Assembly (NCBI GenBank): GCA_024275165.1
Contig: JAJRZQ010000021.1
Coordinates: forward strand, 1 to 44,038
Reading direction: 5' to 3'
Source of the DNA: a bacterium
GTDB taxonomy: Bacteria > SAR324 > XYD2-FULL-50-16
DNA: 44,038 nucleotides
Positions 7,201-16,273 of the stretch are shown one piece after another. The translations under genes and the position numbers were made by a program. The notes beneath the pieces were generated by a model that was not told the origin of the DNA, did no database searches, and was given only the letters and a program-made list of their open reading frames with translations. Within the stretch, counting starts at the first letter, position 1. The number at the start of each line of letters is the position of its first letter.

Positions 7201-8346
7201 TTACACTCCTAATCGGGATTTATATTCGGGGATTACTTGAGCTTTCAGCCCCCCCGCTTGGATGAGCGCTTTTTGGATTCTCATATCGTTCCACAAAGGC
7301 TGCACCCCGACTTCTCGACTCGCTTTTTCTCGGTTGAGCTCACGGGGCGGGTTGAGCTTTTCCCCTAGATGGGTGTCATCGCCCATAAAGATCAGCAGGG
7401 GCTTTTGGCCTCGTTTGCGGCGTTTGTTTTGTTTTTGTACCACCTGAATGAGAAATTCGGTGTAGGTGAAAGATTGCGGGTTCCAGACCTCAATTCCATC
7501 CACATCATATTCAGCGAGCAAGACAGGCCAAAACTGTTCGGGGTGGGGGATGACAATTCCACCGCCTAAAGAGCGGGTCTCCTCTATGATTTCTTGAGTT
7601 TTGTAAAAATAACTGAGATCAAAGGAGGATTTCACTTGTTTTTTTACTTCCTTGGCAAAGGCTTGCGCTAGGTCAATGAAGCTGTCGTTTTCGCCTGTTC
7701 GTTGCTCTTCGATAAAATTACGGATCAATTTATTTTTGATCACATCGGGGGGTAGATTATCGCTATGGCGATCAATCAGGGTTTCCAGCTTTTGCGCTAT
7801 GGCGCGGCAGAATTCAACGACTTCCTTGCTGGCTCCGGTATTGCTAGCGGCCTTTTGCAATTCAAAGTCAGCTGATTTAACGGCGAGTCGATGTAAAAAG
7901 CCAAAGAGTTGACTGGAGCGGTAACGAAAGGTGTGGTCCAACATCTGTTTGAGTACGCTTGCCTCTTTGATCTTACCTGGATGAAAGTGCAATAAAAGCT
8001 GCACCTTGGTGCCAAATTCAGGGGACCAACAATCCACCTCCACCCCAGCGTAAAAGTCATAGACCATTAAATGATTGTGCTGAGTGGGAATGATTAAGGA
8101 CTGCTCCATTTTAGGAAAGGTGTGTTCTACCCGTTGGCGAATCAAGTTGAGGGGTAGATACTCAGGGTGCCAATGTACGGCGACCACTTCGGTTTCTTTA
8201 GGAAAAACCTCCAGGGGCTGGGCGAGCAACCTTTTTTCTTCCACCGTGAGGCTTTGTCGAGTGATTTTCAAAAAGGTTTTTTCGTCTCGCGCCGTGACCT
8301 CTCCGGTTGGTTTGCTGGGGCCTTGTTTCATGGTGGCTTTACTCAT
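7201..8346 (-). CDS. PHP-like metal-dependent hydrolase, first gene of the GAK operon
   Basis: 381 aa. It is a divergent PHP-superfamily protein, judged from His/Asp clusters in the expected order: HWHPEYLP (H58, H60), PTQHNHL (H90, H92), GVEVDCW (E103), LLLHFHPGK (H120, H122), then after a helical insert VIPHPEQFW (H268) and FMGDDTHLGE (D323, D324, H326). PHP enzymes use such clusters to bind up to three metals and cleave phosphoesters or pyrophosphates. The order differs enough from standard PHP phosphatases that the assignment is moderate. The start at 8346 has an AGG about ten bases upstream; a second ATG lies five codons in. As the first gene it would be transcribed from the AT-rich divergent region 8347-8685. 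The substrate is unknown, but a phosphoester hydrolase fits with the kinases of the operon. Confidence 0.7.
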   Translation of the reverse strand: MSKATMKQGPSKPTGEVTARDEKTFLKITRQSLTVEEKRLLAQPLEVFPKETEVVAVHWHPEYLPLNLIRQRVEHTFPKMEQSLIIPTQHNHLMVYDFYAGVEVDCWSPEFGTKVQLLLHFHPGKIKEASVLKQMLDHTFRYRSSQLFGFLHRLAVKSADFELQKAASNTGASKEVVEFCRAIAQKLETLIDRHSDNLPPDVIKNKLIRNFIEEQRTGENDSFIDLAQAFAKEVKKQVKSSFDLSYFYKTQEIIEETRSLGGGIVIPHPEQFWPVLLAEYDVDGIEVWNPQSFTYTEFLIQVVQKQNKRRKRGQKPLLIFMGDDTHLGEKLNPPRELNREKASREVGVQPLWNDMRIQKALIQAGGLKAQVIPEYKSRLGV

Positions 8347-8685
8347 GGGGTCAACCTAGTTGTTCGGGTTTAAGCGGAGCATACACCTTTTTCTCTGGAG
8401 CGCTGTGAAGCTTAGGTTAAATTTATGTAAAACCATCGCAAGGGTACTTGGCGTAATATTTTTTATATAAGTTATTGATTATATAAAATATCACCTTATT
8501 TTAAAAGATGATTTTCTTTAGTCGCGGCAAACTTAACCTTGAAAAAAGCGAGAGATCAGGGTTGCCAAATCGGGGCAGCAGAGAAGTTTACAACAATTTA
8601 ACTCTACAGCCGCCACTGGGTGGGATAAAATAAAATTCTAGATCATTCAAATATCCATTGTACCCCCCCAGTCTAGGGAGCTTAG
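8347..8685. promoter_or_regulatory. Divergent control region between the GAK operon and the chemoreceptor gene
   Basis: 339 bases with no gene. The centre (about 8455-8515) is strongly AT-rich and holds two identical self-complementary octamers, TTATATAA at 8463-8470 and 8479-8486, starting 16 bases apart. -10-like hexamers occur on both strands (a TATAAT reads leftwards across 8478-8483), but no strong -35 pairs with them. AGGGAG lies seven bases upstream of the chemoreceptor start. The region must carry the GAK promoter; the exact start sites cannot be told. Confidence 0.55.
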
Positions 8686-10806
8686 ATGAATACAAGCTTA
8701 AAGATTTCTCCTCACAAGCAGCGCAGTAAAGCCCTACGCTTGTTTTTATATAATTTCAGACGAGCGGTCCGTTTACTGGCAAATCAATATGGTTTTCTTA
8801 GTATTGGTAAAAAAATTACGCTGCTGGTGTTTTTATTTGCCCTGCTCTTTTTGGCGGAGGTGGGCATAACCAATTGGGGGTACGGTATCGTTATTGGGGA
8901 AGTGGCGAAATTGCAAGAGGCCCAAGAGGCGCAAAAGGCGACCGCTAAGATTCAAACTTTAGCCTTGGAAGCGCGCACTTTGGAAAAGGAATTTTTTCTT
9001 CGCCCCGGCTTAGAAACAAAAGAGCGCTTTTTAGAAAAGTTGCAGGCCGCAGAAAACGCGGCCGAGCGGTTGACCTTGTCCGGGGTCACCCCTCAGGTCG
9101 AGGCTCACTTGGCTCAACCGACGGTGGAGGCCGAAGAGGAATTAACCAGTGTATTTGATGAAAACTTTGACCCTGCGAGCGAAAAACCCTCCATCCCCGC
9201 CCCGGAAAAAACCGCACCCTCCAAGGAATTACCCCCCTTGAGCCCTAAAGAGGAAGAGGTATTGAAATTCCTGCAAGCCAATCAGGGGGTGCGACAGATT
9301 TTAAGTGAGTACCGCCAATCCTTTGAGCAGGTCTTTAGTCTGAATGAAAACATGGGTTTTGATTTTGCTTCCGGTTACCGAGGTCGCTTTATGGAGAGCG
9401 CGGCCCGCATTGAGGCAGAGCTGAAGCGATTGAAGCTGAAGGGTTTATTGGAACAGTTTCATTTGCTGCGAAACCAAGAAAAAGATTACTTTCTCGGGGA
9501 CGCGAGCGCGGGCAAGCGGGTCGGTAAAAGCGCGGAGTTGTTGCGGGCTCGCTTAACGCGCCGCCTAGGAAGCGACCACCCCTTGGTACGCCCTGCCGGC
9601 TTGTTGGACGGCTACCTCTCAAATTTCGACCGGGTGCGAACCTATACCATGAAAGCCTTTGAAATGAGTGAGCAGTTTCAGGAAGACTTCTTGAGGCTGC
9701 CCCAACTCTTACAAACTCTAGATGAGGTCACCTTACAACGGCAAATGATGATTGGGAGTCGGGCCAACAAAGTCATGGCCCAAATTCGCGCCCGTTTGCT
9801 CTGGGGCGGATTAATCGCCTTGGCCTTGATCTTTTTGGTCAGTTGGGCGTTGAGTTATTCCATTATCGAGCCGATCCGTCAGGTTTTTGCCCTCACCCGC
9901 AAACTGAGCCAAGGCGATTTGGCGATTCGGCTCAACGACCGACGCCGGGATGAAGTGGGCGCCATGTCCAAGGGTTTTAATGGTTTTATCGTTTACTTGC
10001 GGGGAATGATTCAAACCATCCATCAAAATACCGCAAACCTCTCCACCGCGGCGGTGGAGTTGGCCGCGACCACCAGCGAGATTGAAAAGACCACCCAAGG
10101 GGTAAACCAGGGAGTCGATCACTCCCATCACAGTTTACAAACAACGGCGCAAAATATTGATGTCTTGGCAGAAACCATTAGGGGCATTACCCATGAAATC
10201 GTCGAGTTGCGAAACAGCACCCAGGCGGTTGAAACCAAAACCCAGTTGGGGCAACAAACCATGCTGTCCGCTCAGCAGGCAATGGGAGAAATCGAGTCTT
10301 CCAGCCACTTGATCGGCAAGATCGTCTACCAGATTAAAACCATTAGCCAGCAAATCAGCATGTTCAGCTTCAACACCGCTATTGAGGCGGCAAGAGCGGG
10401 GAACGCGGGAAAAGGCTTTCAGGTTTTGGCGGCGGAGGTCCGCCGTCTAGCCGAAGCGAGCCATGAGTCGAGCGAAGAGATCGGGCTACTCGCGGCGGGG
10501 AGCCAAGAAAAGGTTTTATTGGGGAAAGAAGTGGTGGAGGTGGCGCAAAACCAGTTCAGCGAGATCACCCTTGATGTTAGCGGGATTCGGCAACGGCTGG
10601 ATCGGATGAGTCAAAGCCTGATTCAGCAGGATCAAAAAACCCAAAGCTTAGCCCAAGAAACTCAATTGATTCGCTCGATCAGTAAAGAAAACTCAGAAGC
10701 CATGATGGGCTTGGCCATTGCCATTCGCCAGGTGGATCAAACCACGACCGAGTTGACCAAAATGGCCGATTTTCTCCATTCCAAGGTTCAGGTCTTTAAG
10801 CTTTAA
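8686..10806 (+). CDS. Methyl-accepting chemotaxis protein with a large helical sensor domain
   Basis: 706 aa. Membrane segments lie at about 44-61 and 371-391, enclosing a roughly 310-residue periplasmic domain. The latter has two similar elements, LEKEFFLRPG (about 99) and NQEKDYFLGD (about 263), which resemble the paired helical bundles of HBM-type sensors that bind organic acids. Between them, residues about 145-190 are acidic and Pro-rich, probably a disordered insert. HAMP follows at about 392-445, then the signalling hairpin with tip SMFSFNTAIEAARAGNAGKG (about 558-577); the usual LALNAAIEAARAGE is altered to FSFNTAIEAARAGN. No C-terminal CheR-tether pentapeptide is visible. It starts at ATG 8686 with AGGGAG upstream. 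It stands alone, next to GAK and carbohydrate genes and far from the che operon at 35-44 kb. Confidence 0.93.
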   Translation: MNTSLKISPHKQRSKALRLFLYNFRRAVRLLANQYGFLSIGKKITLLVFLFALLFLAEVGITNWGYGIVIGEVAKLQEAQEAQKATAKIQTLALEARTLEKEFFLRPGLETKERFLEKLQAAENAAERLTLSGVTPQVEAHLAQPTVEAEEELTSVFDENFDPASEKPSIPAPEKTAPSKELPPLSPKEEEVLKFLQANQGVRQILSEYRQSFEQVFSLNENMGFDFASGYRGRFMESAARIEAELKRLKLKGLLEQFHLLRNQEKDYFLGDASAGKRVGKSAELLRARLTRRLGSDHPLVRPAGLLDGYLSNFDRVRTYTMKAFEMSEQFQEDFLRLPQLLQTLDEVTLQRQMMIGSRANKVMAQIRARLLWGGLIALALIFLVSWALSYSIIEPIRQVFALTRKLSQGDLAIRLNDRRRDEVGAMSKGFNGFIVYLRGMIQTIHQNTANLSTAAVELAATTSEIEKTTQGVNQGVDHSHHSLQTTAQNIDVLAETIRGITHEIVELRNSTQAVETKTQLGQQTMLSAQQAMGEIESSSHLIGKIVYQIKTISQQISMFSFNTAIEAARAGNAGKGFQVLAAEVRRLAEASHESSEEIGLLAAGSQEKVLLGKEVVEVAQNQFSEITLDVSGIRQRLDRMSQSLIQQDQKTQSLAQETQLIRSISKENSEAMMGLAIAIRQVDQTTTELTKMADFLHSKVQVFKL

Positions 10807-10902
10807 AAAAATACGCCTAGGTTTTGCTTTCATTTTACAGAAGTTTTGCATTTTTCCCTTTTGTCTCAGCTAAACTAGAAGGAAAAAGGGAAAAAGTCGT
10901 TT

Positions 10903-13299
10903 ATGGGAATTATTGGAAAACTACTCTCCACCAAACAAGTTGAGCGGGCCCTGCATTATCTTTTGCGCAAAAGAGGCCTAGACTACTTGATCCCTTTTTT
11001 AAAGGGGCTCAGTCATGTGGGTCGGCCTACCCAGGTTTTTTTTCCGCCCGAGCTTTTAGAGCAGGGTCTGGCCATGTTGCTTTCGGGGTTAAACAACACG
11101 CTCGCTGTGCAGACCTATCCGCATTGGGTATGGCCCCACTGGATCGAGGCGCAAAAAGACCCTCACAACCCCGCCTTCATCCCCACGGGGGTGAACCTCC
11201 TGACCCCCAACTTGACCGAACGCAATTGGTGTTCCTTGGGTCTGCCCGGTAGCCGCCATGAGATCATGGTAGACCGCCAAGGCCTGTTGACGCCTCATGC
11301 CTTTGGCTGGTCTCTGTTACCCTACCTCAAGGTGGAAAATCAGAGCTTTGTCCCCCCTCGCCTGCCTGAGATCAAGCAGCGGCTTACCCCACAAGGCCCG
11401 GGGGTGAAAACCTATTACTTCCTGCCCTTTGCCTTAAGTTGGAAGACCCATATCCAGGTACTTTGCTTTGAGGGGGAAGAGGTGGCGGTGATGACCCAAA
11501 AGCTGCGCAACCAAAGTGAAACCTTGATGGAAGTGGTTTTAGGTTTTAGTTTGCGCCCCTACAATATGCTCACGGTGGGGCATATCAATAAGGTTAAAGT
11601 CAAAAACGGGCTTTGGCGGATCAACCGCAAGCCCGCTCTCTTTATGCCTTTAAAGCCCACTCGCTTAGGGGTCGTTTCCTCGGAGATGCAAGACCCCATT
11701 TTAGAGGCCTTCCAACTCAATACGACCCAAATGCGGAGTGCCTCCGGTCTTTTAATCGGCTACTTTGAGTATGAAATCCGCTTAGCCCCTGGAGAAAAGC
11801 AGGAAGTCTCGGTAATGTTGCCGGTTCATCGGTCTTTCCCGAACCGTAATTTCAGTCATTACAGCTTGGAAAATTTGCAAGGAGCCAAAAAAGAGGCGCA
11901 AAAAGAAACCCAGGCGAGAACCCAAAAAGGCTTTTGTCTGCGACTGCCCAACAAGGTCTGGGTTCAAGGGTTCGAGGCGATTAAATCTCGTATCCATGTC
12001 TTTGACGACCAGGATTATTTTACGGCGGGGTCCTATTTTTATCATGAGCAATGGTTGCGGGATTCCTCCTTTTTGGCGCTGGCTCACTTACAGCTTGGCT
12101 GGTTTGCCCAGGTGGAGTCAAAGCTTAAGGCTATTTTGGCGCTGCAAACCCGTGAGGGGTTTTTTAAAAGTCAAGATGGAGAATGGGACGGGGCCGGCCA
12201 GGGAATTTTTATTTTTTGGAATTATATTCGTTACAGTGGCGATCTTTCCACTCTCAAGCGTTATTATCCGGCAATGCGCAAGGCCGGGGCATGGATTGAT
12301 AAAACCCGCAAAGAAGAACCCGATAGCCGAAGCCTTCATTTTGGGTTGTTGCCCGCGGGTTTATCTGCCGAGCATTTTGGCCCCAACGATCATTATTTTT
12401 GGGATAACTTTTGGGGGCTTTGGGGCTTGCGGGCTCTGGTCGAGGCGGCAGAGGCTCTGGGCGACTCCCAGGATCAAGCCGAGTTTGAGGCCCTGGCCGC
12501 CGCTTATGAGGCCGACCTTTTATCGGCTTTGGAGAAAGCTCTGGCTCGCGAGGGAACCTTGTGCCTGCCCCCTTCGCCTTATCGTCAGATGGACGCGGCG
12601 GCGGTCGGCAACTTGGTGGCTTTAAGCCCCTTAAACCTTTTTTCCCCGCAGGAGGCTTGGGTCAAGCCTACCTTAGATTGGCTCTGGGAAAACAGCCTAC
12701 AGGAGGGGCTTTTTTTTCAGAGCATCATTCATACGGGTTTTAACGCCTATCTCAGCGCTCAGGTAGCCCGCGCCTTTTTAATGCGGGGCGACCCCAGGCT
12801 ATACCCTATTTTAGAGGCTTTAAGCGCAGCGGCAGGGCCTCTTTGGACTTGGCCCGAAGCGATTCACCCTCATACGGGCGGGGGGTGCATGGGGGATGGA
12901 GATCACGGCTGGGCAGCAGCGGAATGGATCAATCTCATGCATGATCTTTGTGTGTTGGAAACGGCATCGGGCCTGATTTTAGGCGCCGGGTTCGACCCCG
13001 CCTGGTTTGTCGAAGGATTGCGGATCAAGGTGGAAGAAGCCGCTACCCCCTTAGGCAGCCTAAGCTACGAGCTGCGACAAGAAAAAAAATTTCTGACATT
13101 CACCTGGAAGCTGGAACGAGGAAGTTGTTTCGCGCGCCAACCCCTTTTTTTAGCCCTCCCCCAAAACCATTTTGCCATCCCTAAGGGTCTATCTCCTTTT
13201 GGTGTCTTACGCAGCCTGTTCCCCTTAGAAGGGGAGCAGGGTCAAATCATTTTACCCAAAAACCTAAACCATGAACCGAAGCTTGAACTTAAACCCTGA
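10903..13299 (+). CDS. Six-hairpin (alpha/alpha)6 glycosidase, amylo-alpha-1,6-glucosidase-like
   Basis: 798 aa. The N-terminal half (to about 350) is beta-rich, as in the N-domain of debranching-type enzymes. The C-terminal half (about 365-700) is a helical barrel with HEQWLRDSSFLALAHL, TREGFFKSQDGEWDGAGQG, FWNYIRYSGDLSTLKRYYP and, near the end, GGGCMGDGDHGWAAAEW, motifs typical of glycogen-debranching/trehalase-like six-hairpin glycosidases. Candidate acids lie in DGEWDG and in the GDGDHGWAAAEW segment, but I cannot assign catalytic residues. There is no signal peptide, so it is cytoplasmic. The gene overlaps the next one by 29 bases, indicating a two-gene unit with the PHP-glycosyltransferase. 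Together they could turn over an alpha-glucan or a glycoside (inference). The start at 10903 follows a purine-rich AAGGGAAAAAG. Confidence 0.75.
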   Translation: MGIIGKLLSTKQVERALHYLLRKRGLDYLIPFLKGLSHVGRPTQVFFPPELLEQGLAMLLSGLNNTLAVQTYPHWVWPHWIEAQKDPHNPAFIPTGVNLLTPNLTERNWCSLGLPGSRHEIMVDRQGLLTPHAFGWSLLPYLKVENQSFVPPRLPEIKQRLTPQGPGVKTYYFLPFALSWKTHIQVLCFEGEEVAVMTQKLRNQSETLMEVVLGFSLRPYNMLTVGHINKVKVKNGLWRINRKPALFMPLKPTRLGVVSSEMQDPILEAFQLNTTQMRSASGLLIGYFEYEIRLAPGEKQEVSVMLPVHRSFPNRNFSHYSLENLQGAKKEAQKETQARTQKGFCLRLPNKVWVQGFEAIKSRIHVFDDQDYFTAGSYFYHEQWLRDSSFLALAHLQLGWFAQVESKLKAILALQTREGFFKSQDGEWDGAGQGIFIFWNYIRYSGDLSTLKRYYPAMRKAGAWIDKTRKEEPDSRSLHFGLLPAGLSAEHFGPNDHYFWDNFWGLWGLRALVEAAEALGDSQDQAEFEALAAAYEADLLSALEKALAREGTLCLPPSPYRQMDAAAVGNLVALSPLNLFSPQEAWVKPTLDWLWENSLQEGLFFQSIIHTGFNAYLSAQVARAFLMRGDPRLYPILEALSAAAGPLWTWPEAIHPHTGGGCMGDGDHGWAAAEWINLMHDLCVLETASGLILGAGFDPAWFVEGLRIKVEEAATPLGSLSYELRQEKKFLTFTWKLERGSCFARQPLFLALPQNHFAIPKGLSPFGVLRSLFPLEGEQGQIILPKNLNHEPKLELKP

Positions 13300-15982
13300 G
13301 GACTTTCGTCAAGAGGTTCGCCTCGAGTTGCAGCAATTCGCGAACTTAAAAGAGTTGTGCTTTCAACCCGAACATCGCTTGAAAATCGACTTGCATTGCC
13401 ACGACCACAACAGCCGCGAACCGGACGAGCTTTGGGGGCGTATCTTGGGGCTGCCCGAAACCTGGTTGAGTACCGAATCCTTGGCAACGGTGCTGAAGAA
13501 AAATCAATGCGATTTAATAACCGTCACCAACCACAATAACGCGGATTCTTGCTGGCAACTCTTGGATCAGGGGCGGGATGTATTGGTGGGGGCGGAATTC
13601 ACCTGTACCTTTCCCGAATACGGGATCAAGGTGCATGTTTTGGCCTACGGTTTTACTCCGCGCCAAGAAGAACAGTTCAAAGTCTTGCGCAAAAATGTTT
13701 ATCGCTTTTGCGCCTATGCGGCAGAACAGAGCATTCCCTTGATCTTGCCGCACCCTCTGTTTTTTTACAGTGGGGCCAAGCAACCCCCCTTGGAACTTTT
13801 AGAAAAGTTTGCCTTACTTTTTAGGTCCTTTGAGGTCTTAAACGGCCAACGCAACGCTTGGCAAAACTACCTGACCTTGGAATGGGCGCGGGGGTTGAAG
13901 GAAGAAAAGATCCTCCAGCTAGAAAAAAAACATGGAATTTCAGCGCATTATTTTTTAGAGGAGCCTTATAAAAAGGTTTTAACCGGAGGGTCGGATGATC
14001 ACCTTGGGGTTTTGGCAGGTTATACGGGCTCTTATCTCTCGGTTCCCAACCTAGCGCAGCGCCGCCAGGAAGAACCCCTTTCCGCCTTGGCTTTAGAGGC
14101 GATTCGAGAGGGCCGCATAGCGCCTTACGGCCTCCCTGGTGAAGAAGAACGGCTCAACTTAGCCTTTTTGGATTACTTTGCCCAAGTGGGCCTCAACATG
14201 AACGATCCCGGGCTGCTCAGGATGTTTTTGCACCGTGGCGAAATCCAAGACAAGCTGTTTTGCTTCGGGATCGGCAACGCGATGATGGAGATGCGTCGAC
14301 ACAATCACACCATGAAGTTTTTAAAAACCTTTCACGAGGCCTTAGGGGGGAAGCGACCCGGGTTTTTGCTGAAACGAGGGGTCGCTAAGGGCTACCGGCC
14401 CGTGATGGAGGTGTTGGACCAGCTTGCTCAAGAGAAGAAGAAGCATGCTATAGGCTACCAGGGGCAAATTGGCCCCCTCTTAGAGAAATTCAACCAAGAG
14501 ATTCACCGCCTTTTAAACCAACGGGTGGGGGAAAAGGTAAAACAAAATCTGCATTGGGATAAACTCCAATCCTTAAGTATGGAAGATTGGATTCAAAAGT
14601 TGGAGGTTCCCAGCAGCTTGCGCGATTTGTTTACCTCGGAGGGGAAAACAAAATTGGAGAGCAGCCGAGGCATGACCCCGGTCAACTTAAGTGATTTAAC
14701 CGATGGGCTTTCTTTTCCCAGTTTGATCTGGATGGTTTTAGCGGGTTCTTCTCTCGCGGCGACCCGGGTGCTGCACCAAAATCGTTCTTTTTTAGACAAA
14801 CTGGCAGAAGACCTCCAATGCCTTAAACCGAGGAAGCGCCTTTTGTGGCTTACCGATACTTTTTTTGATCACAATGGGGTCTCTTCGGTATTGCAGTTGA
14901 CCTTAGCCGAGGTGCGTCGGAGGAATTTACCGATTGATTTTTTGGTTTTGGATGAAAAAATGGAAACCAAGGATCACTTGATCGTGCTGCGCCCCGTCGC
15001 GCAATTCACCTTAGAAAATTTTGCGAATCAGGCCTTTCGCGTTCCCAACCTGTTGGAGGCGCAAAAGATTTTTTATGACAAGGCTTATGACGGGGTCATC
15101 ACCTCGACGGAACTTTTTATGGGGCCGGTCGCTCTTTTTCTCAAAGAGGCGTTTAATGTCCCCGCTTATTTTTATATGCATACCGATTGGATGGATTTTC
15201 TTGCCCGTACAACCGATTTGGATATTCATGCGCGAGACCGGATCCGGCGGATTTTGCGTTTTTTTTACCAGCGTTTTGACGGTATTTTTGCTCTGAATGA
15301 GGAACACCGTCAATGGCTGAGCAGTTCGGCGATGGAGATTCCAGCCGAAAAGATTCATACCACCGCTCATTGGGTATCGAAACGCTTTCAGCCTCAAAGG
15401 GCAAGCAAGCAAAAACTTTTTGGGGTGAGTGAAAACACACCGGTATTGATTTTTGCCGGGCGGATGAGCCGAGAAAAGGGGGTTTTTGAGGTGGTCAGCC
15501 TTTATCGGCAACTTAAATCGCGGTTTCCTGATCTGCGACTGGTTTTTGCGGGGGATGGCCCGGCCAAAGCGGAATTGGAGCAGGCAGTAGGAGCCGCGAT
15601 TTTTTTAGGCTGGGTTGCCTCGCAAGACTTGCCCCTTTATTATAGCGCGGCGGATTTATTGATCTTGCCCAACCGTTTTGACACCTTTGGTTGCGTGGTT
15701 TTAGAGGCGATGAGTTGTGGGCTCCCCGTTGCCGCTTTTGACTGCAAGGGGCCGAAGGATTTGATTCAAGATGGGGTCAACGGGGTGCTGGCAGAAGACC
15801 TCCCTAGCTTGACGGCAAAGGTCGGGAAATTGTTGCAAGAGCCAAAACAACTACAGAATTTAAGTGAAAAAGCCTTGCGACGAGCGGCGGACTATCAACC
15901 TGAGGGGATTATGGATCGCTTTTTGGCCGATTTGGGTTATGCCTCTCAGACTGCCCTGACCGAACGGGTTACCTTGGGTTAA
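13271..15982 (+). CDS. PHP phosphoesterase-GT4 glycosyltransferase fusion
   Basis: 903 aa with two enzymes. The N-terminal PHP domain (about 37-250) shows DLHCHDHNS (H42, H44), TVTNHNN (about 84-90), GAEF (E109), VHVLAYG (H122), LPHPLFF (H161) and GGSDDHLG (D242, H244), the complete PHP metal set. A helical region without recognised family follows (about 290-510). The C-terminal domain (about 515-890) is a GT-B glycosyltransferase of family 4: LWLTDTFFDHNGVSS, then IFAGRMSREKGV, VFAGDGP, AADLLILPNRFDTFGCVVLEAMSCG with the E-x7-E region, and GPKDLIQDGVNG. The combination could make a glycosyl phosphate or glycoside and remove a phosphate in one polypeptide, as synthase/phosphatase pairs do for compatible solutes; this is inference. 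The start at 13271 lies inside the preceding glycosidase gene. Confidence 0.88.
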   Translation: MNRSLNLNPEDFRQEVRLELQQFANLKELCFQPEHRLKIDLHCHDHNSREPDELWGRILGLPETWLSTESLATVLKKNQCDLITVTNHNNADSCWQLLDQGRDVLVGAEFTCTFPEYGIKVHVLAYGFTPRQEEQFKVLRKNVYRFCAYAAEQSIPLILPHPLFFYSGAKQPPLELLEKFALLFRSFEVLNGQRNAWQNYLTLEWARGLKEEKILQLEKKHGISAHYFLEEPYKKVLTGGSDDHLGVLAGYTGSYLSVPNLAQRRQEEPLSALALEAIREGRIAPYGLPGEEERLNLAFLDYFAQVGLNMNDPGLLRMFLHRGEIQDKLFCFGIGNAMMEMRRHNHTMKFLKTFHEALGGKRPGFLLKRGVAKGYRPVMEVLDQLAQEKKKHAIGYQGQIGPLLEKFNQEIHRLLNQRVGEKVKQNLHWDKLQSLSMEDWIQKLEVPSSLRDLFTSEGKTKLESSRGMTPVNLSDLTDGLSFPSLIWMVLAGSSLAATRVLHQNRSFLDKLAEDLQCLKPRKRLLWLTDTFFDHNGVSSVLQLTLAEVRRRNLPIDFLVLDEKMETKDHLIVLRPVAQFTLENFANQAFRVPNLLEAQKIFYDKAYDGVITSTELFMGPVALFLKEAFNVPAYFYMHTDWMDFLARTTDLDIHARDRIRRILRFFYQRFDGIFALNEEHRQWLSSSAMEIPAEKIHTTAHWVSKRFQPQRASKQKLFGVSENTPVLIFAGRMSREKGVFEVVSLYRQLKSRFPDLRLVFAGDGPAKAELEQAVGAAIFLGWVASQDLPLYYSAADLLILPNRFDTFGCVVLEAMSCGLPVAAFDCKGPKDLIQDGVNGVLAEDLPSLTAKVGKLLQEPKQLQNLSEKALRRAADYQPEGIMDRFLADLGYASQTALTERVTLG

Positions 15983-16198
15983 GCTTCCTTTTGCATTCAC
16001 GGGGTTTGCAGGCAAAAGCTTGCTTGGTGGATTTTTTGAGTGGAGTGGAGTGGCCGGTTCGGTTGTTTGGGTTGGAGTCTGCAAGACTTGGGTCAGAGAG
16101 CCCTCAAGCGGTTTGATTTTGATCGCCTGAGGTAGGTCGCTTTGCCTGGGAAAGCTCCTAGCGCAAGTCTCTGGCTTTAATGATAGCCCATGGGCGGT

Positions 16199-16273
16199 TG
16201 GTGCCGACTGGGAGAATCGAACTCCCAACCCCCGCTTTACGAAAGCGATGCTCTACCGTTGAGCCAAGTCGGC
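16199..16273 (-). tRNA. tRNA-Thr (anticodon CGT), CCA encoded
   Basis: The minus strand gives acceptor GCCGACT / AGTCGGC, discriminator A and CCA at 16199-16201. The D-arm is GCTC/GAGC, the anticodon arm TCGCT-TTCGTAA-AGCGG has anticodon CGT, and the T-arm is GGGAGTTCGATTCTCCC. Anticodon CGT reads ACG, so tRNA-Thr. Confidence 0.95.

Noticed and set aside
15981-16020. Inverted sequence AAGCTT...AAAAGCTT after the PHP-GT gene
   Set aside because: The pairing is imperfect with bulges and a long loop and there is no T-run; not supported as a terminator.
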